Part shown: in pieces, positions 27,363-37,903 of the stretch
Layout: each line of letters starts with the position of its first letter
Numbering within the stretch: position 1 is the stretch's first letter
Origin: Pseudoduganella violaceinigra DSM 15887
Lineage (GTDB): Bacteria > Pseudomonadota > Gammaproteobacteria > Burkholderiales > Burkholderiaceae_D
Assembly: GCF_000425385.1 (NCBI RefSeq)
Contig: NZ_AUDI01000001.1
Coordinates: 310,001 to 374,000 of the forward strand
Reading direction: 5' to 3'
Length of the DNA: 64,000 nt
Made by a program: the position numbers and the translations under genes
Notes under the pieces: model-generated
Told to the model about the DNA's origin: nothing
The model's database searches: none
Seen by the model: only the letters and a program-made list of their open reading frames with translations

Positions 27363-27626
27363 TTACTTGCGGCGCATCAGGAAAGTGAATTCTGTGCCCT
27401 GCTGCACATGCGACAGCAAAGCATTGCCCGTCTGCTTGGCAAACGCCTGGAAGTCACGCACGGAACCCGGGTCGGTGGCCACGATACGCAGAACCTGGCC
27501 GCTTTCCAATTCAGACAAGGCCTTCTTGGCTTTCAGGATAGGCAGCGGGCAATTCAGCCCGCGCGCATCGAGGTCCTTATGAAATTCCATGGTCTCGGGT
27601 TCGAGAATAAGAGTTTCGCTCATCAA
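27363..27626 (-). CDS. TusA/SirA family sulfurtransferase-like protein
   Basis: The product has 87 residues; MSETLIL one codon later is an alternative start. The TusA hallmark LDARGLNCPLPILKAKKAL is present with the active Cys in NCPLP. TusA relays sulfur for tRNA thiolation or other sulfur transfer. The short N-terminal extension and the lack of tus/iss neighbours leave its specific pathway open. It lies between alaS and etfB on the same strand with about 145-150 base gaps. Confidence 0.88.
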   Translation of the reverse strand: MMSETLILEPETMEFHKDLDARGLNCPLPILKAKKALSELESGQVLRIVATDPGSVRDFQAFAKQTGNALLSHVQQGTEFTFLMRRK

Positions 27627-27724
27627 TATCTCGCTTCTGTACTACTGGTTCCAACATACTACTCCAATTTTGTGCGTCTGACGCACTGCACCAAAATAGT
27701 TGATATTGCGTTGCAAAATCACAA

Positions 27725-27770
27725 CGACATTTCAATGTCGGCAAGGCCCGCACTGGTAAGCACGGGCCTT
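27725..27770 (-). terminator. Tandem stem-loops after alaS, probable terminator
   Basis: The first hairpin met on the minus strand is AAGGCCCG / CGGGCCTT (27743-27750 and 27763-27770), starting 10 bases after the alaS stop. A second, CGACATT / AATGTCG (27725-27740), follows. Neither has a proper U-run, so termination strength is uncertain. Confidence 0.5.
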
Positions 27771-27779
27771 CACCAGTCT

Positions 27780-30392
<2,613 letters not shown>

Positions 30393-30481
30393 GTCGTAAA
30401 AGGGTAGGTTGCAAGCTGGTGCAAAGGGTTGATTATACGTGAACAGCCCGCCGTTGCGGTGGGTGGGGGCCTCTAGCTTCG

Positions 30482-31234
30482 CTAGGAGAAGTCAGCCCCG
30501 ATCAGGTCGATGCGGTCGGTGCAGAACGCGTCCACACCGTAGGAGAGGATTTCCCGCGCCCGCTCCGGCGTATTGACGGTGTAGCAAAACAGGCCGAGGC
30601 CCGCCGCCTTCACCGCCTTCGCCTGTTCCGGCGCCAGGTATTTGTGATTGGTATGGATCGCCACGGCGCCCAGTTCCCGCGCCGTGTCCAGCCAGTTGGC
30701 CGGGATTTTATCAAAAAGACAAGCCCTGGGCAGTTCGGGCGCCGCGTCGCGCGCCGCCGCCAAAGCACTCATGCTGAAAGACGACAGCAAAGGCAGTTGC
30801 GCTAGATCGCCCGCCGCTAATTCGGCAGCAAAACGGGCGCGCGCCGTCTGCGCCACCCAGCGGCCGGTCGCCTCATCATGCCCCTCGGCCGGCTTGATCT
30901 CGATATTCATCCAGATCCGGTGCTCTTTGCAGTAATCGACCCACTCCAGAAACAGCGGCACCGGCTCGCCGCGGAATTCAGCACCGAACCAGCGGCCGGC
31001 ATCCATCTTCGCCAATTCAGCCGCCGTGAAGTTGGGCACAAAACCATCGCCGTACACCGTGCGGCCGAAATTCTGGTCGTGCATCACCACGCCGATACCG
31101 TCGGACGACAGCATGACGTCAAATTCCACCGCGTGGAAACCATAAGCAAGGCCGGCGCGCAAGCCGGCGATAGTATTCTCGGGAGCGAGCGTGCCGCCTC
31201 CTCGATGCGCAACGATTTTTGGGTAAGGCCACAT
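30482..31234 (-). CDS. ugpQ: Glycerophosphodiester phosphodiesterase
   Basis: The product has 250 residues, cytoplasmic (no signal peptide), as in UgpQ. The GDPD motifs are intact: [32 protein letters not shown] and a later MNIEIKP. It hydrolyses deacylated phospholipid diesters to glycerol-3-phosphate and an alcohol. No ugp transporter genes lie adjacent. Confidence 0.93.
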   Translation of the reverse strand: MWPYPKIVAHRGGGTLAPENTIAGLRAGLAYGFHAVEFDVMLSSDGIGVVMHDQNFGRTVYGDGFVPNFTAAELAKMDAGRWFGAEFRGEPVPLFLEWVDYCKEHRIWMNIEIKPAEGHDEATGRWVAQTARARFAAELAAGDLAQLPLLSSFSMSALAAARDAAPELPRACLFDKIPANWLDTARELGAVAIHTNHKYLAPEQAKAVKAAGLGLFCYTVNTPERAREILSYGVDAFCTDRIDLIGADFS

Positions 31235-31303
31235 GGATTAAGACACTAACATGGTTGGATGCGTTAAGCTAACGCTCCCTGAAAACAGTAGGAAGAAGAC
31301 AAC

Positions 31304-32530
31304 ATGACCCCGAAGGCTCTTGGACACATTCGCGTACTGGACTTAAGCCGCGTACTGGCCGGCCCATGGTGCTCGCAGAACCTCGCCGACCTCGGCGCGG
31401 ACGTGATCAAGATCGAACGGCCTGGCAGCGGCGACGATACGCGCGCCTGGGGTCCGCCATATGCCAAAGACGCCTCCGGCGCCGACACAACGGAAGCAGC
31501 CTACTATCTCTCGGCCAACCGTGGCAAGCGCTCGGTCACCTGCGACATCTCCACACCGGAAGGGCAAGCCCTGATCCGCGAACTGGCCAGGCACGCCGAC
31601 GTGGTCCTGGAAAACTACAAAGTCGGCCAGCTTAAAAAGTACGGCCTGGACTACGAGGCCTTGAAGGCCATCAAGCCGGACCTGGTGTACTGCTCCGTGA
31701 CCGGCTTCGGCCAGGACGGCCCCTATGCGCACCGCGCCGGCTACGACTTCCTGATCCAGGGCATGGGCGGGCTGATGTCCGTCACCGGCGAACGCGACGA
31801 CCTGCCGGGCGGCGGCCCGCAAAAAGCCGGCGTCGCGCTGACCGACCTGATGACCGGCATGTACTCCACCATCGCCATCCTGGCCGCCCTCACCCACCGC
31901 GACCGCACGGGCGAAGGCCAATACATCGACATGGCCCTGCTGGACGTGCAAGTGGCCATGCTAGCCAATATGGGCTCGAACTACCTGAATAGCGGCAAAG
32001 CGCCCAAGCGCTGGGGCAACGCACATGCCAACATCGTGCCCTACCAGACCTTCGCCTGCGCCGACGGCTACATCATCGTCGCCACCGGCAACGACGGCCA
32101 GTACCAGAAATTCGTCGAAGTCGGCGGCCGTTCCGACCTGGCTACGCACGAACGCTACGCCACCAACCCGCTGCGCGTAAAGAACCGCGACGAACTGGTA
32201 CCGATCCTGGCGGAAATGGTGAAATCGCAGCCGCGCGACTGGTGGATCGAACAGCTGGAAGCGGTCGGCGTCCCCTGCGGTCCGATCAACGACCTGCATG
32301 ACGTCTTCAAAAACCCGCAAGTACAAGCGCGCGGCATGATGATTGAAACGGCGCATCCAACGGCCGGCACGGTAAAACTGGTGCGCAACCCGATGCGCCT
32401 GAGCGCCAGCCCGGCAGAAACGGACATGGCCCCGCCCCTGCTTGGCCAGCACACCGACGAAGTCCTGCGCGACGTCCTCAGCCGCAGTGACGCCGACATC
32501 GCCGCCCTGCGCGCCAAAGGCGTCCTGTAA
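31304..32530 (+). CDS. CaiB/BaiF family CoA-transferase
   Basis: The product has 408 residues, the usual length of class III CoA-transferases. LGHIRVLDLSRVLAGPWC at the start, GADVIKIERPGSGD, and the catalytic Asp in MALLDVQVAMLANMG are diagnostic. It moves CoA between carboxylic acids through an aspartyl-CoA thioester. A GGAAGAAG ribosome site precedes ATG. The acid substrate cannot be told from the sequence; it is divergent from ugpQ. Confidence 0.93.
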   Translation: MTPKALGHIRVLDLSRVLAGPWCSQNLADLGADVIKIERPGSGDDTRAWGPPYAKDASGADTTEAAYYLSANRGKRSVTCDISTPEGQALIRELARHADVVLENYKVGQLKKYGLDYEALKAIKPDLVYCSVTGFGQDGPYAHRAGYDFLIQGMGGLMSVTGERDDLPGGGPQKAGVALTDLMTGMYSTIAILAALTHRDRTGEGQYIDMALLDVQVAMLANMGSNYLNSGKAPKRWGNAHANIVPYQTFACADGYIIVATGNDGQYQKFVEVGGRSDLATHERYATNPLRVKNRDELVPILAEMVKSQPRDWWIEQLEAVGVPCGPINDLHDVFKNPQVQARGMMIETAHPTAGTVKLVRNPMRLSASPAETDMAPPLLGQHTDEVLRDVLSRSDADIAALRAKGVL

Positions 32531-32537
32531 ACAGCCC

Positions 32538-32582
32538 AGCCCGTGGCAACCTTGGGGTCAGGCTCTTTGCTTGCCGCGGGCT
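32538..32582. repeat. Palindromic repeat, family 2, copy 2
   Basis: The arms AGCCCGTGGCAA / TTGCCGCGGGCT enclose the same loop as the copy at 20676. It lies 8 bases after the CaiB stop and just before the end of the convergent small gene. Confidence 0.75.
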
Positions 32583-32595
32583 CGGCACTACGTGC

Positions 32596-32925
32596 TTAAT
32601 GCAGGTGCTGCTTGAAGTCGAATAGTTCGCGGTGCATGTGGTTGACTGCGGCCTTCATTTCAGGCGTCACCTGCATGCGCTCGCTGGAACATACGCGGCG
32701 CGCGCGCGCACCGAGCACTTCCATGTCGTCCACCAACTTCGGTACGTTGGCGTAGTCTTCACTCACCAGCATTTCACTGATGTCGTCGGAGCGGCGGTCC
32801 AGCTTCTGGATCGTGTCGCGCAGCTCGCCGGTCAGGTGGCGTTCGGCCGATAAAGCCTGGGCGGCCTGGCTGACCGCCATTTGGATATTGCTGAGCCTGA
32901 TACGGATTTCCCTGTCGTGCATCAT
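32596..32925 (-). CDS. Small helical protein, unknown function
   Basis: The product has 109 residues from ATG 32925, chosen because GAGGAG lies 6 bases upstream; a TTG 18 bases earlier lies before that site. The sequence is rich in charged helices with heptad spacing (IRLSNIQMAVSQAAQALSAE, ELRDTIQKLDRRSDDIS) and probably forms a coiled coil or helical bundle. No domain is recognised. It is a single gene, divergent from nothing and convergent with the CaiB gene. Confidence 0.6.
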   Translation of the reverse strand: MMHDREIRIRLSNIQMAVSQAAQALSAERHLTGELRDTIQKLDRRSDDISEMLVSEDYANVPKLVDDMEVLGARARRVCSSERMQVTPEMKAAVNHMHRELFDFKQHLH

Positions 32926-32998
32926 GACAATCTCCTCGCTCAAAACGGCACCGAGCGTGCCGGTCGGACTTGGAGACGAGTTCCAGGACCAAGTTCAG

Positions 32999-34198
32999 TC
33001 AGCCCGGCTCGGCTTTGATCTGGCTCAACACTGGCGCGATCGGGGTCAACCGCCGCAGATGCATGGCAATGGCCACCGCCCCCGCCAGGCAGCTGCCAAG
33101 CAATATCACCACGCCGGCCCACCCCGCCCTTCCCCACAGCACGCCAGCCCCCCAGCCAATCACGCTGGAGCCCAGGTAATAGAAAAACAGGTAGAGCGCG
33201 GACGCCAGCGCCGCGCCCCGGGCACGGCGGCCCACCCAGCTGCTGGTCATCGAATGCGATGCGTAAAAGGCAAAGGTGAATAGCGCCAGGCCGGCCACCA
33301 CCAGCGGCAGCCAGGCCGACAAGGTCAGCACGATGCCGCCGAGCATCATGCTCAGCAAGATCCACAACACGCCTTTGCGGCCATACCTGTCCGCCAGCTT
33401 GCCAGCCCAGACGGAACTGAAAATCCCTAGCAGGTAAAGCAAGGAAATCACGCCCACCACGCTTTGCCGCAAGCCAAACGGCGCGGCCAGCAGGCGGTAA
33501 CTGATGTAGTTGTAGGCACTGACCATACAGCCCATCAAAAGAAAACCCAGCCCGAACAGCCATGGCAAACCATCATCGGCGAGATGCCCACGCGCATGCG
33601 CCGGCAGTGCGCGCCAGCCGCCGGGCGCGGCACGGAAACGGCGCGATTCAGGCAGGCTGCGCCAAAATTCGAAGGCTGCCAGCACGCCTGCCACGCCCAT
33701 CGCGGCCAAGGCGACGCGCCAGGAAAAGAAATCGCTCAGCACTGAAGTCAGCAGACGCCCCACCATGCCGCCAAAAGCGCTGCCGCTGATGTACACGCCC
33801 ATCGACAAGCCCAGTCCTTCCGCTTCGATTTCCTCCACCAGGTAAGCCATGGCAACCGCAGGCATGCCGCCCAGCGCCACGCCCAGCAGAAGGCGCGCCG
33901 CCAGCAATTGGCCATAGCCGCCGGCCAGCGCGCACAACAAGGTCATCACGGCCGAGATGGCAAGCGCCGCCACCATCAGCGGCTTGCGCCCGAAACGGTC
34001 GGAAATGGCGCTCGACACCAACAGCGAGATCGCCATGGCAGCAGTGGCAAGCGATAGCGACAGGCTGCTTTGCGCCGGCGTCAGGGAAAATTCACGGGAA
34101 AGCAAGGGCATCAGCGGCTGCACGCAGTACAACAGGGCGAAGCAGGAAAAACCGCCAAAGAACATGGCGCGGTTGGTGGGGTGGCTCAGGGCATTCAT
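32999..34198 (-). CDS. MFS transporter (YnfM/arabinose-efflux type)
   Basis: The product has 399 residues with 12 hydrophobic segments. The MFS loop 2-3 motif is SDRFGRKPLMVAAL and its half-repeat is ADRYGRKGVLWILL. The start FFGGFSCFALLYCVQPLMPLLS is typical of YnfM-like exporters. It is divergent from a LysR gene with only 76 bases between, so the LysR protein is the likely regulator. Substrate unknown. Confidence 0.92.
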   Translation of the reverse strand: MNALSHPTNRAMFFGGFSCFALLYCVQPLMPLLSREFSLTPAQSSLSLSLATAAMAISLLVSSAISDRFGRKPLMVAALAISAVMTLLCALAGGYGQLLAARLLLGVALGGMPAVAMAYLVEEIEAEGLGLSMGVYISGSAFGGMVGRLLTSVLSDFFSWRVALAAMGVAGVLAAFEFWRSLPESRRFRAAPGGWRALPAHARGHLADDGLPWLFGLGFLLMGCMVSAYNYISYRLLAAPFGLRQSVVGVISLLYLLGIFSSVWAGKLADRYGRKGVLWILLSMMLGGIVLTLSAWLPLVVAGLALFTFAFYASHSMTSSWVGRRARGAALASALYLFFYYLGSSVIGWGAGVLWGRAGWAGVVILLGSCLAGAVAIAMHLRRLTPIAPVLSQIKAEPG

Positions 34199-34274
34199 GG
34201 TGAATTCATCTTAGGATTGCCCTGTATTACTGTCCAATATATATTTAAGCCGTTATTAATCGCTTAAAAATATT

Positions 34275-35165
34275 ATGGAATTGCGTCACCTGCGCTATTT
34301 CGTGGCCGTGGCCGAGGAGCTGAGCTTCACCCGCGCGGCGGAACGGCTGCACATCGGCCAGCCACCCCTATCCCAGCAAATCCAGGCACTGGAAGCGGAA
34401 GTGGGCGCCCGCCTATTCGACCGCAGCAAGCGCTGGGTGCGCATGACCGAGGCTGGTAAGCTCTTCCTGGAAGATGCGCGTTCCATCCTGGCGCAATCCG
34501 AGCAGGCCGCCGAACGCGCCCGCCGTGCGCAACGTGGCGAAGCGGGCGAGTTGCGGGTGGGATTTACGTTTTCAACGCCATTCACGCCCCTGTTCGCACG
34601 CACGATCCGGCGCTACCGGCAGCTGTATCCGCAGGTGGCGCTGACCCTGCACGAAATGCCCACCCTGCATCAGCTCGATGCGATCGAAGCGCGCAAGCTG
34701 GATCTTGGTTTCGTACGGCCGCCGGAAGTAGCGCAGCCGGGGACGATTACCCTGACCACACTACAGCGCGATCCGCTGCTGCTGGTGCTGGCCAGCGATT
34801 CGCCGCTGGCGCGCAAGCGAAAAATAAAGGTCGCCGACCTGGCAAGCCTGCCGTGGGTCATGTATCCGAAAGAGTCCGGCGTTGGTATTTCCCATGCGAT
34901 TCTCGGCATGTGCCGAGCTGCGGGCTTTGTACCTCAAGTGGCGATGGAGGCGCGGGAGGCGACGACCATCATTGGCTTGGTTGCGGCGGGCATCGGGGTG
35001 TCAGTGCTGCCGTCGCCATTTCATTCGATTCAACTGGAAGGCGTGGTGTACCGCCCTCTGGATGACGCGGGGGCGGTGGCGTCGATGCAGTTGGCTCAGC
35101 GGCGCGATGACAGCGGGCCGTTGGTGGAGGCGTTTGTGCGGGTGGCACTAGAGGAAAACCGGTAA
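34275..35165 (+). CDS. LysR family transcriptional regulator
   Basis: The product has 296 residues. The N-terminal winged helix is MELRHLRYFVAVAEELSFTRAAERLHIGQPPLSQQIQ, given here only as family text in parts: HLRYFVAVAEELSFTRAAE then LHIGQPPLSQQI. Residues 90-295 form the effector domain. The subfamily resembles BenM/CatM-like regulators of aromatic acid or efflux genes. It faces the MFS gene across a 76-base AT-rich region that should hold its operator. Confidence 0.92.
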   Translation: MELRHLRYFVAVAEELSFTRAAERLHIGQPPLSQQIQALEAEVGARLFDRSKRWVRMTEAGKLFLEDARSILAQSEQAAERARRAQRGEAGELRVGFTFSTPFTPLFARTIRRYRQLYPQVALTLHEMPTLHQLDAIEARKLDLGFVRPPEVAQPGTITLTTLQRDPLLLVLASDSPLARKRKIKVADLASLPWVMYPKESGVGISHAILGMCRAAGFVPQVAMEAREATTIIGLVAAGIGVSVLPSPFHSIQLEGVVYRPLDDAGAVASMQLAQRRDDSGPLVEAFVRVALEENR

Positions 35166-35203
35166 GCGGGGTACGGCCAAAGGGCCGCCCCCCCGGTCTG
35201 CAG

Positions 35204-36076
35204 TCAGTCGTAGTCGGCGTCGAGCTCGGAGCCGGCGTAGTTTTCCAGCTCGGTCCACAGGGTCTTCAATGCGAAGCGGCCCGGCAGCTTGTGCAGCACG
35301 GTGCAGGTGCGGCGGTACAGCTCGATGCGGTTCAGCAGCACCGGGCGGTGCTGCTCCGGCACCGCGGCCACCAGCGCCGCGAGGCCCGCTTCGTAATCCG
35401 GCTTGGCCTTGCGCACCGCCTTCACGAAGCGTTCGAACTCTTTCTGGCCGGTGCGCGCGACGATGCGGCCGCCGCCCTCCACCGCGAAGATGATCGCCAG
35501 CGCGATCACGCCTTCCGCGTTCAGGTCCACATCCTTGACCGCGCCGTCGGCGTTATGGCGGCGCAGCCAGTTCGCCAGGCGCACCACGGCCTGCACTTCC
35601 TGGCGCTGCTTCAACTGCGCCTGGTATTTCGACGGCCCGTCCCAGTTCGCACCAGGCTCGGTGAAGCAGATGTCGAAGAACAGGTCGCGCAAGCGGCGCT
35701 GGGCGTACATCGGATCGTTGTCGTATTCGCCGATCAGCGTGTCTTCCGGCATCGCTGCCAGGTCCTTCAGCTGGCGGAAGCCGGCCTGGAAGGCCAGTTC
35801 CGCGCCCTGCTCCACCAGGAAGTCCAGCGCCAGCTCGTCGGAATCGACGGTCAGCAACTGCTCCAGGCCGAGCGACACGCCGCCGACGGTCAGGTTGACC
35901 GCCTTCTGGATGCCTTCCGCCGTACGGTTGTTGGTGAACTTGTCCGCGACCATGGCCGTGATGCCGCTCAATTCTTCCGCCAGGATGACGGCCGCGTCGC
36001 CGCGGTCGTCGCCGGACAGCAGTTTGATGGCGCGGGTCAGTCGCGGCAGGCTTTCTTTGACGAGTGCGGGCAGCAT
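35204..36076 (-). CDS. Uncharacterised protein, last gene of the J-domain operon
   Basis: The product has 290 residues, predicted soluble and mostly helical, with no signal peptide and no motif I recognise. It has acidic and Arg/Lys-rich stretches (EFERFVKAVRKAKPDYEAGL) and ends ELDADYD. The first base of its start codon is shared with the stop of the gene before it, so translation is coupled. It is the fourth gene after a small J-domain protein. All four have matching codon use, so they were probably not acquired separately. Confidence 0.7.
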   Translation of the reverse strand: MLPALVKESLPRLTRAIKLLSGDDRGDAAVILAEELSGITAMVADKFTNNRTAEGIQKAVNLTVGGVSLGLEQLLTVDSDELALDFLVEQGAELAFQAGFRQLKDLAAMPEDTLIGEYDNDPMYAQRRLRDLFFDICFTEPGANWDGPSKYQAQLKQRQEVQAVVRLANWLRRHNADGAVKDVDLNAEGVIALAIIFAVEGGGRIVARTGQKEFERFVKAVRKAKPDYEAGLAALVAAVPEQHRPVLLNRIELYRRTCTVLHKLPGRFALKTLWTELENYAGSELDADYD

Positions 36077-36858
36077 CAGCCGAAGATCCCCGTGCCGATG
36101 GAGCGGCGCGCGCGTTCGCGGCCGGTGCCACTGCGGGTGGTCGGCACTTGCTTGCGCAGGCGGTACAGCAGCTCCTTGGTGGAGCGCTGCAGGTGCTCCG
36201 GCTCCGCATCCGGGTCGTCGCTGAATTCCGCGTCGGCCAGGTCGGCGCTGTGGCGGAACTCCGGGAACAATTCGAACAAGGCGCGGTCCCAGCCGTCTTC
36301 ATTGGCTTGCGCCAGCGCCACGGCAACCGGCACGATATCGTTGTCGGACGCGGTCTGGCCGGTCAGGTAGGCGCCTTTGGAGATCACTTCGCCCGCCACT
36401 TCCAGCACTTCTTTCGGCGCCAGCGAGAACAGGATCGCGAACGCGGTGCAGCCCCAGTCGGTGGCCGACGCTTCCTTCAGCAGCTCGGCGCGGCGCTCTT
36501 CGTCTTCGGTGCCGAAGACCACGCCGTGGATGTGGGCGAACAGCGATTCGGCGATACGTTCCGGATCGTCCTCGATCATGTCGTCCGGCCAGGTCGCGGC
36601 CAGGTAGGCCAGGCTCTCGGCCCACTGCTTGGGCGGCACCAGCAGGGTCGCCAGCGACATCTTGCCGCCGTCGAAGCCGGACATATGCAGCGCGGTCACG
36701 TGCGGCGGCAGCTCCTGCAGCACTTCCACCACGGCCAGGTCGCCGTGCTGGTCGGCCGCTTCGGCAAAGGCGCGCTCGGCGTGCTCCAGGGAGCCCGCCA
36801 GCACCAGTTCAGTGACCTGCTTGCGAATGGCTGGCAGATTCTTGTCGGTCATGCTCAA
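36076..36858 (-). CDS. Uncharacterised protein of the J-domain operon
   Basis: The product has 260 residues, acidic, probably all helical (LPAIRKQVTELVLAGSLEHA, ERIAESLFAHIHGVVFG), with a basic C-terminal tail (GTGRERARRSIGTGIFG). No catalytic motif is seen. The alternating short helices could be an irregular repeat scaffold of TPR or HEAT type, but this is only an impression. It overlaps the gene before by 4 bases and the gene after by 1 base. Confidence 0.7.
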   Translation of the reverse strand: MSMTDKNLPAIRKQVTELVLAGSLEHAERAFAEAADQHGDLAVVEVLQELPPHVTALHMSGFDGGKMSLATLLVPPKQWAESLAYLAATWPDDMIEDDPERIAESLFAHIHGVVFGTEDEERRAELLKEASATDWGCTAFAILFSLAPKEVLEVAGEVISKGAYLTGQTASDNDIVPVAVALAQANEDGWDRALFELFPEFRHSADLADAEFSDDPDAEPEHLQRSTKELLYRLRKQVPTTRSGTGRERARRSIGTGIFG

Positions 36859-37355
36859 TCCTCCTGCTGGTCGAAGATGCCGGTGAAGTCGTCGGTGGCG
36901 ACATCATCCGCGTAATCGTCTTCATCGTCGCCGTCGTCGCCTTCAGCCAGGCGGTCAAGCGAGGTGTCCTCGTCGTCCCACATGCGCGGATGCTTGTGCA
37001 GCAACGCCGTGATGATGGCCTGGCGCGCCAGGTCCGGGTGGTTTTCTTCCAGCGCTTCCAGCAGGCCTTCCGCCTTCGGGCAGCTGGCGGCGCCGAACAC
37101 GCGGGCCGGGTCGCCGTATTCGAAGTCTTCGGCATCGGCAAAGGCAGCCTTCGGGTCGTGGAATTCGATCACGTCCACCAGGGCGAATGCCATCATGTTC
37201 AAATCGTCGATGCCGCCGCCGTTCAGGTATTCGCTGCGCAGGGCTTCGACCATCTTCTTGTAGTTCTTGTGGTCGGGCGGATCGCCGAGGATGCCCTCGA
37301 TCTGCCCTTCCAGCTCGCGCGCCTGGTAGGCGAACTCTGGGTGTACTTTTCTCAT
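36855..37355 (-). CDS. Uncharacterised acidic protein of the J-domain operon
   Basis: The product has 166 residues with a strongly acidic C-terminus (an Asp/Glu-rich stretch at about residues 125-166). The N-terminal half contains helical text (EFAYQARELEGQIEGILG, YKKMVEALRSEYLNGGG) and no recognised domain. It starts 21 bases after the J-domain gene and overlaps the next start by 4 bases. It could be a client-binding or adaptor protein for the J-domain protein; this is inference from the operon only. Confidence 0.7.
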   Translation of the reverse strand: MRKVHPEFAYQARELEGQIEGILGDPPDHKNYKKMVEALRSEYLNGGGIDDLNMMAFALVDVIEFHDPKAAFADAEDFEYGDPARVFGAASCPKAEGLLEALEENHPDLARQAIITALLHKHPRMWDDEDTSLDRLAEGDDGDDEDDYADDVATDDFTGIFDQQED

Positions 37356-37376
37356 TTGCTGCTACTTTCTATTGAA

Positions 37377-37670
37377 TCAGGCGGCGGGGATCGTCACGCC
37401 GTTGACGCTGAAGACGGAACGCCACTGCTGGTAGGCTTCCGCTTCCGGGTCGATGATGATGCGGTGGTGCACACTCTGGTTGTACTCTTCCCGCTTTTCG
37501 GGATCGGACAACACTTCGTACGCTTTGACGATGGCCTTGAAGCGGGCGTCGGCGCCCGGTTCCTGGTTGCGGTCCGGGTGGAAGCGCATGGCCAGGGAAC
37601 GGTAGACCTTCTTGATTTCCTCGTCAGAGGCATTAGGCGCGACACCGAGCACACTATATAAATTTTCCAT
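37377..37670 (-). CDS. Stand-alone J-domain (DnaJ-like) protein
   Basis: The product has 97 residues. Residues 1-65 are a complete J domain: [20 protein letters not shown], helix II, the HPD tripeptide at 31-33 (RFHPDRNQ) and helix III ending [14 protein letters not shown]. There is no G/F region, zinc centre or client-binding domain, only about 30 extra residues. It should stimulate an Hsp70 ATPase; the client-binding part is probably supplied by the three co-transcribed proteins. GGAG lies 7 bases before ATG. Confidence 0.9.
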   Translation of the reverse strand: MENLYSVLGVAPNASDEEIKKVYRSLAMRFHPDRNQEPGADARFKAIVKAYEVLSDPEKREEYNQSVHHRIIIDPEAEAYQQWRSVFSVNGVTIPAA

Positions 37671-37752
37671 AAAGCAACTCCGGGCCGGTTTTTAAACGCG
37701 TAATGTCGAATTATCCTATAAAATGCCCTGTTTACGCTGAACATCACTGCTT

Positions 37753-37888
37753 AAACCGGTAAACCAGGGTCTGACCCGAGGGTCAGACCCCGTCTGGCCG
37801 TCAGCTAGGGGTTTCGGTTTAGGGCTATTGATCTTCGACGAAAGTCAAAGACTTTAAACCCAAACCCCTGACCCCGGTTTACTGGTTT
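37753..37888. repeat. REPIN-like element R3, longest copy (136 bp)
   Basis: The ends AAACCGGTAAACCAGGGTC (37753-37771) and GACCCCGGTTTACTGGTTT (37870-37888) are an imperfect 19-bp inverted repeat. Inside are a GGTCTGACC/GGTCAGACC palindrome and a hairpin with arms AGGGGTTT[C/G]GGTTTA (37807-37821 and 37855-37869). It separates the divergent J-domain operon and glnS and takes up most of the space where their promoters should be. Confidence 0.85.
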
Positions 37889-37903
37889 CAAACCTAAAAA
37901 TAC

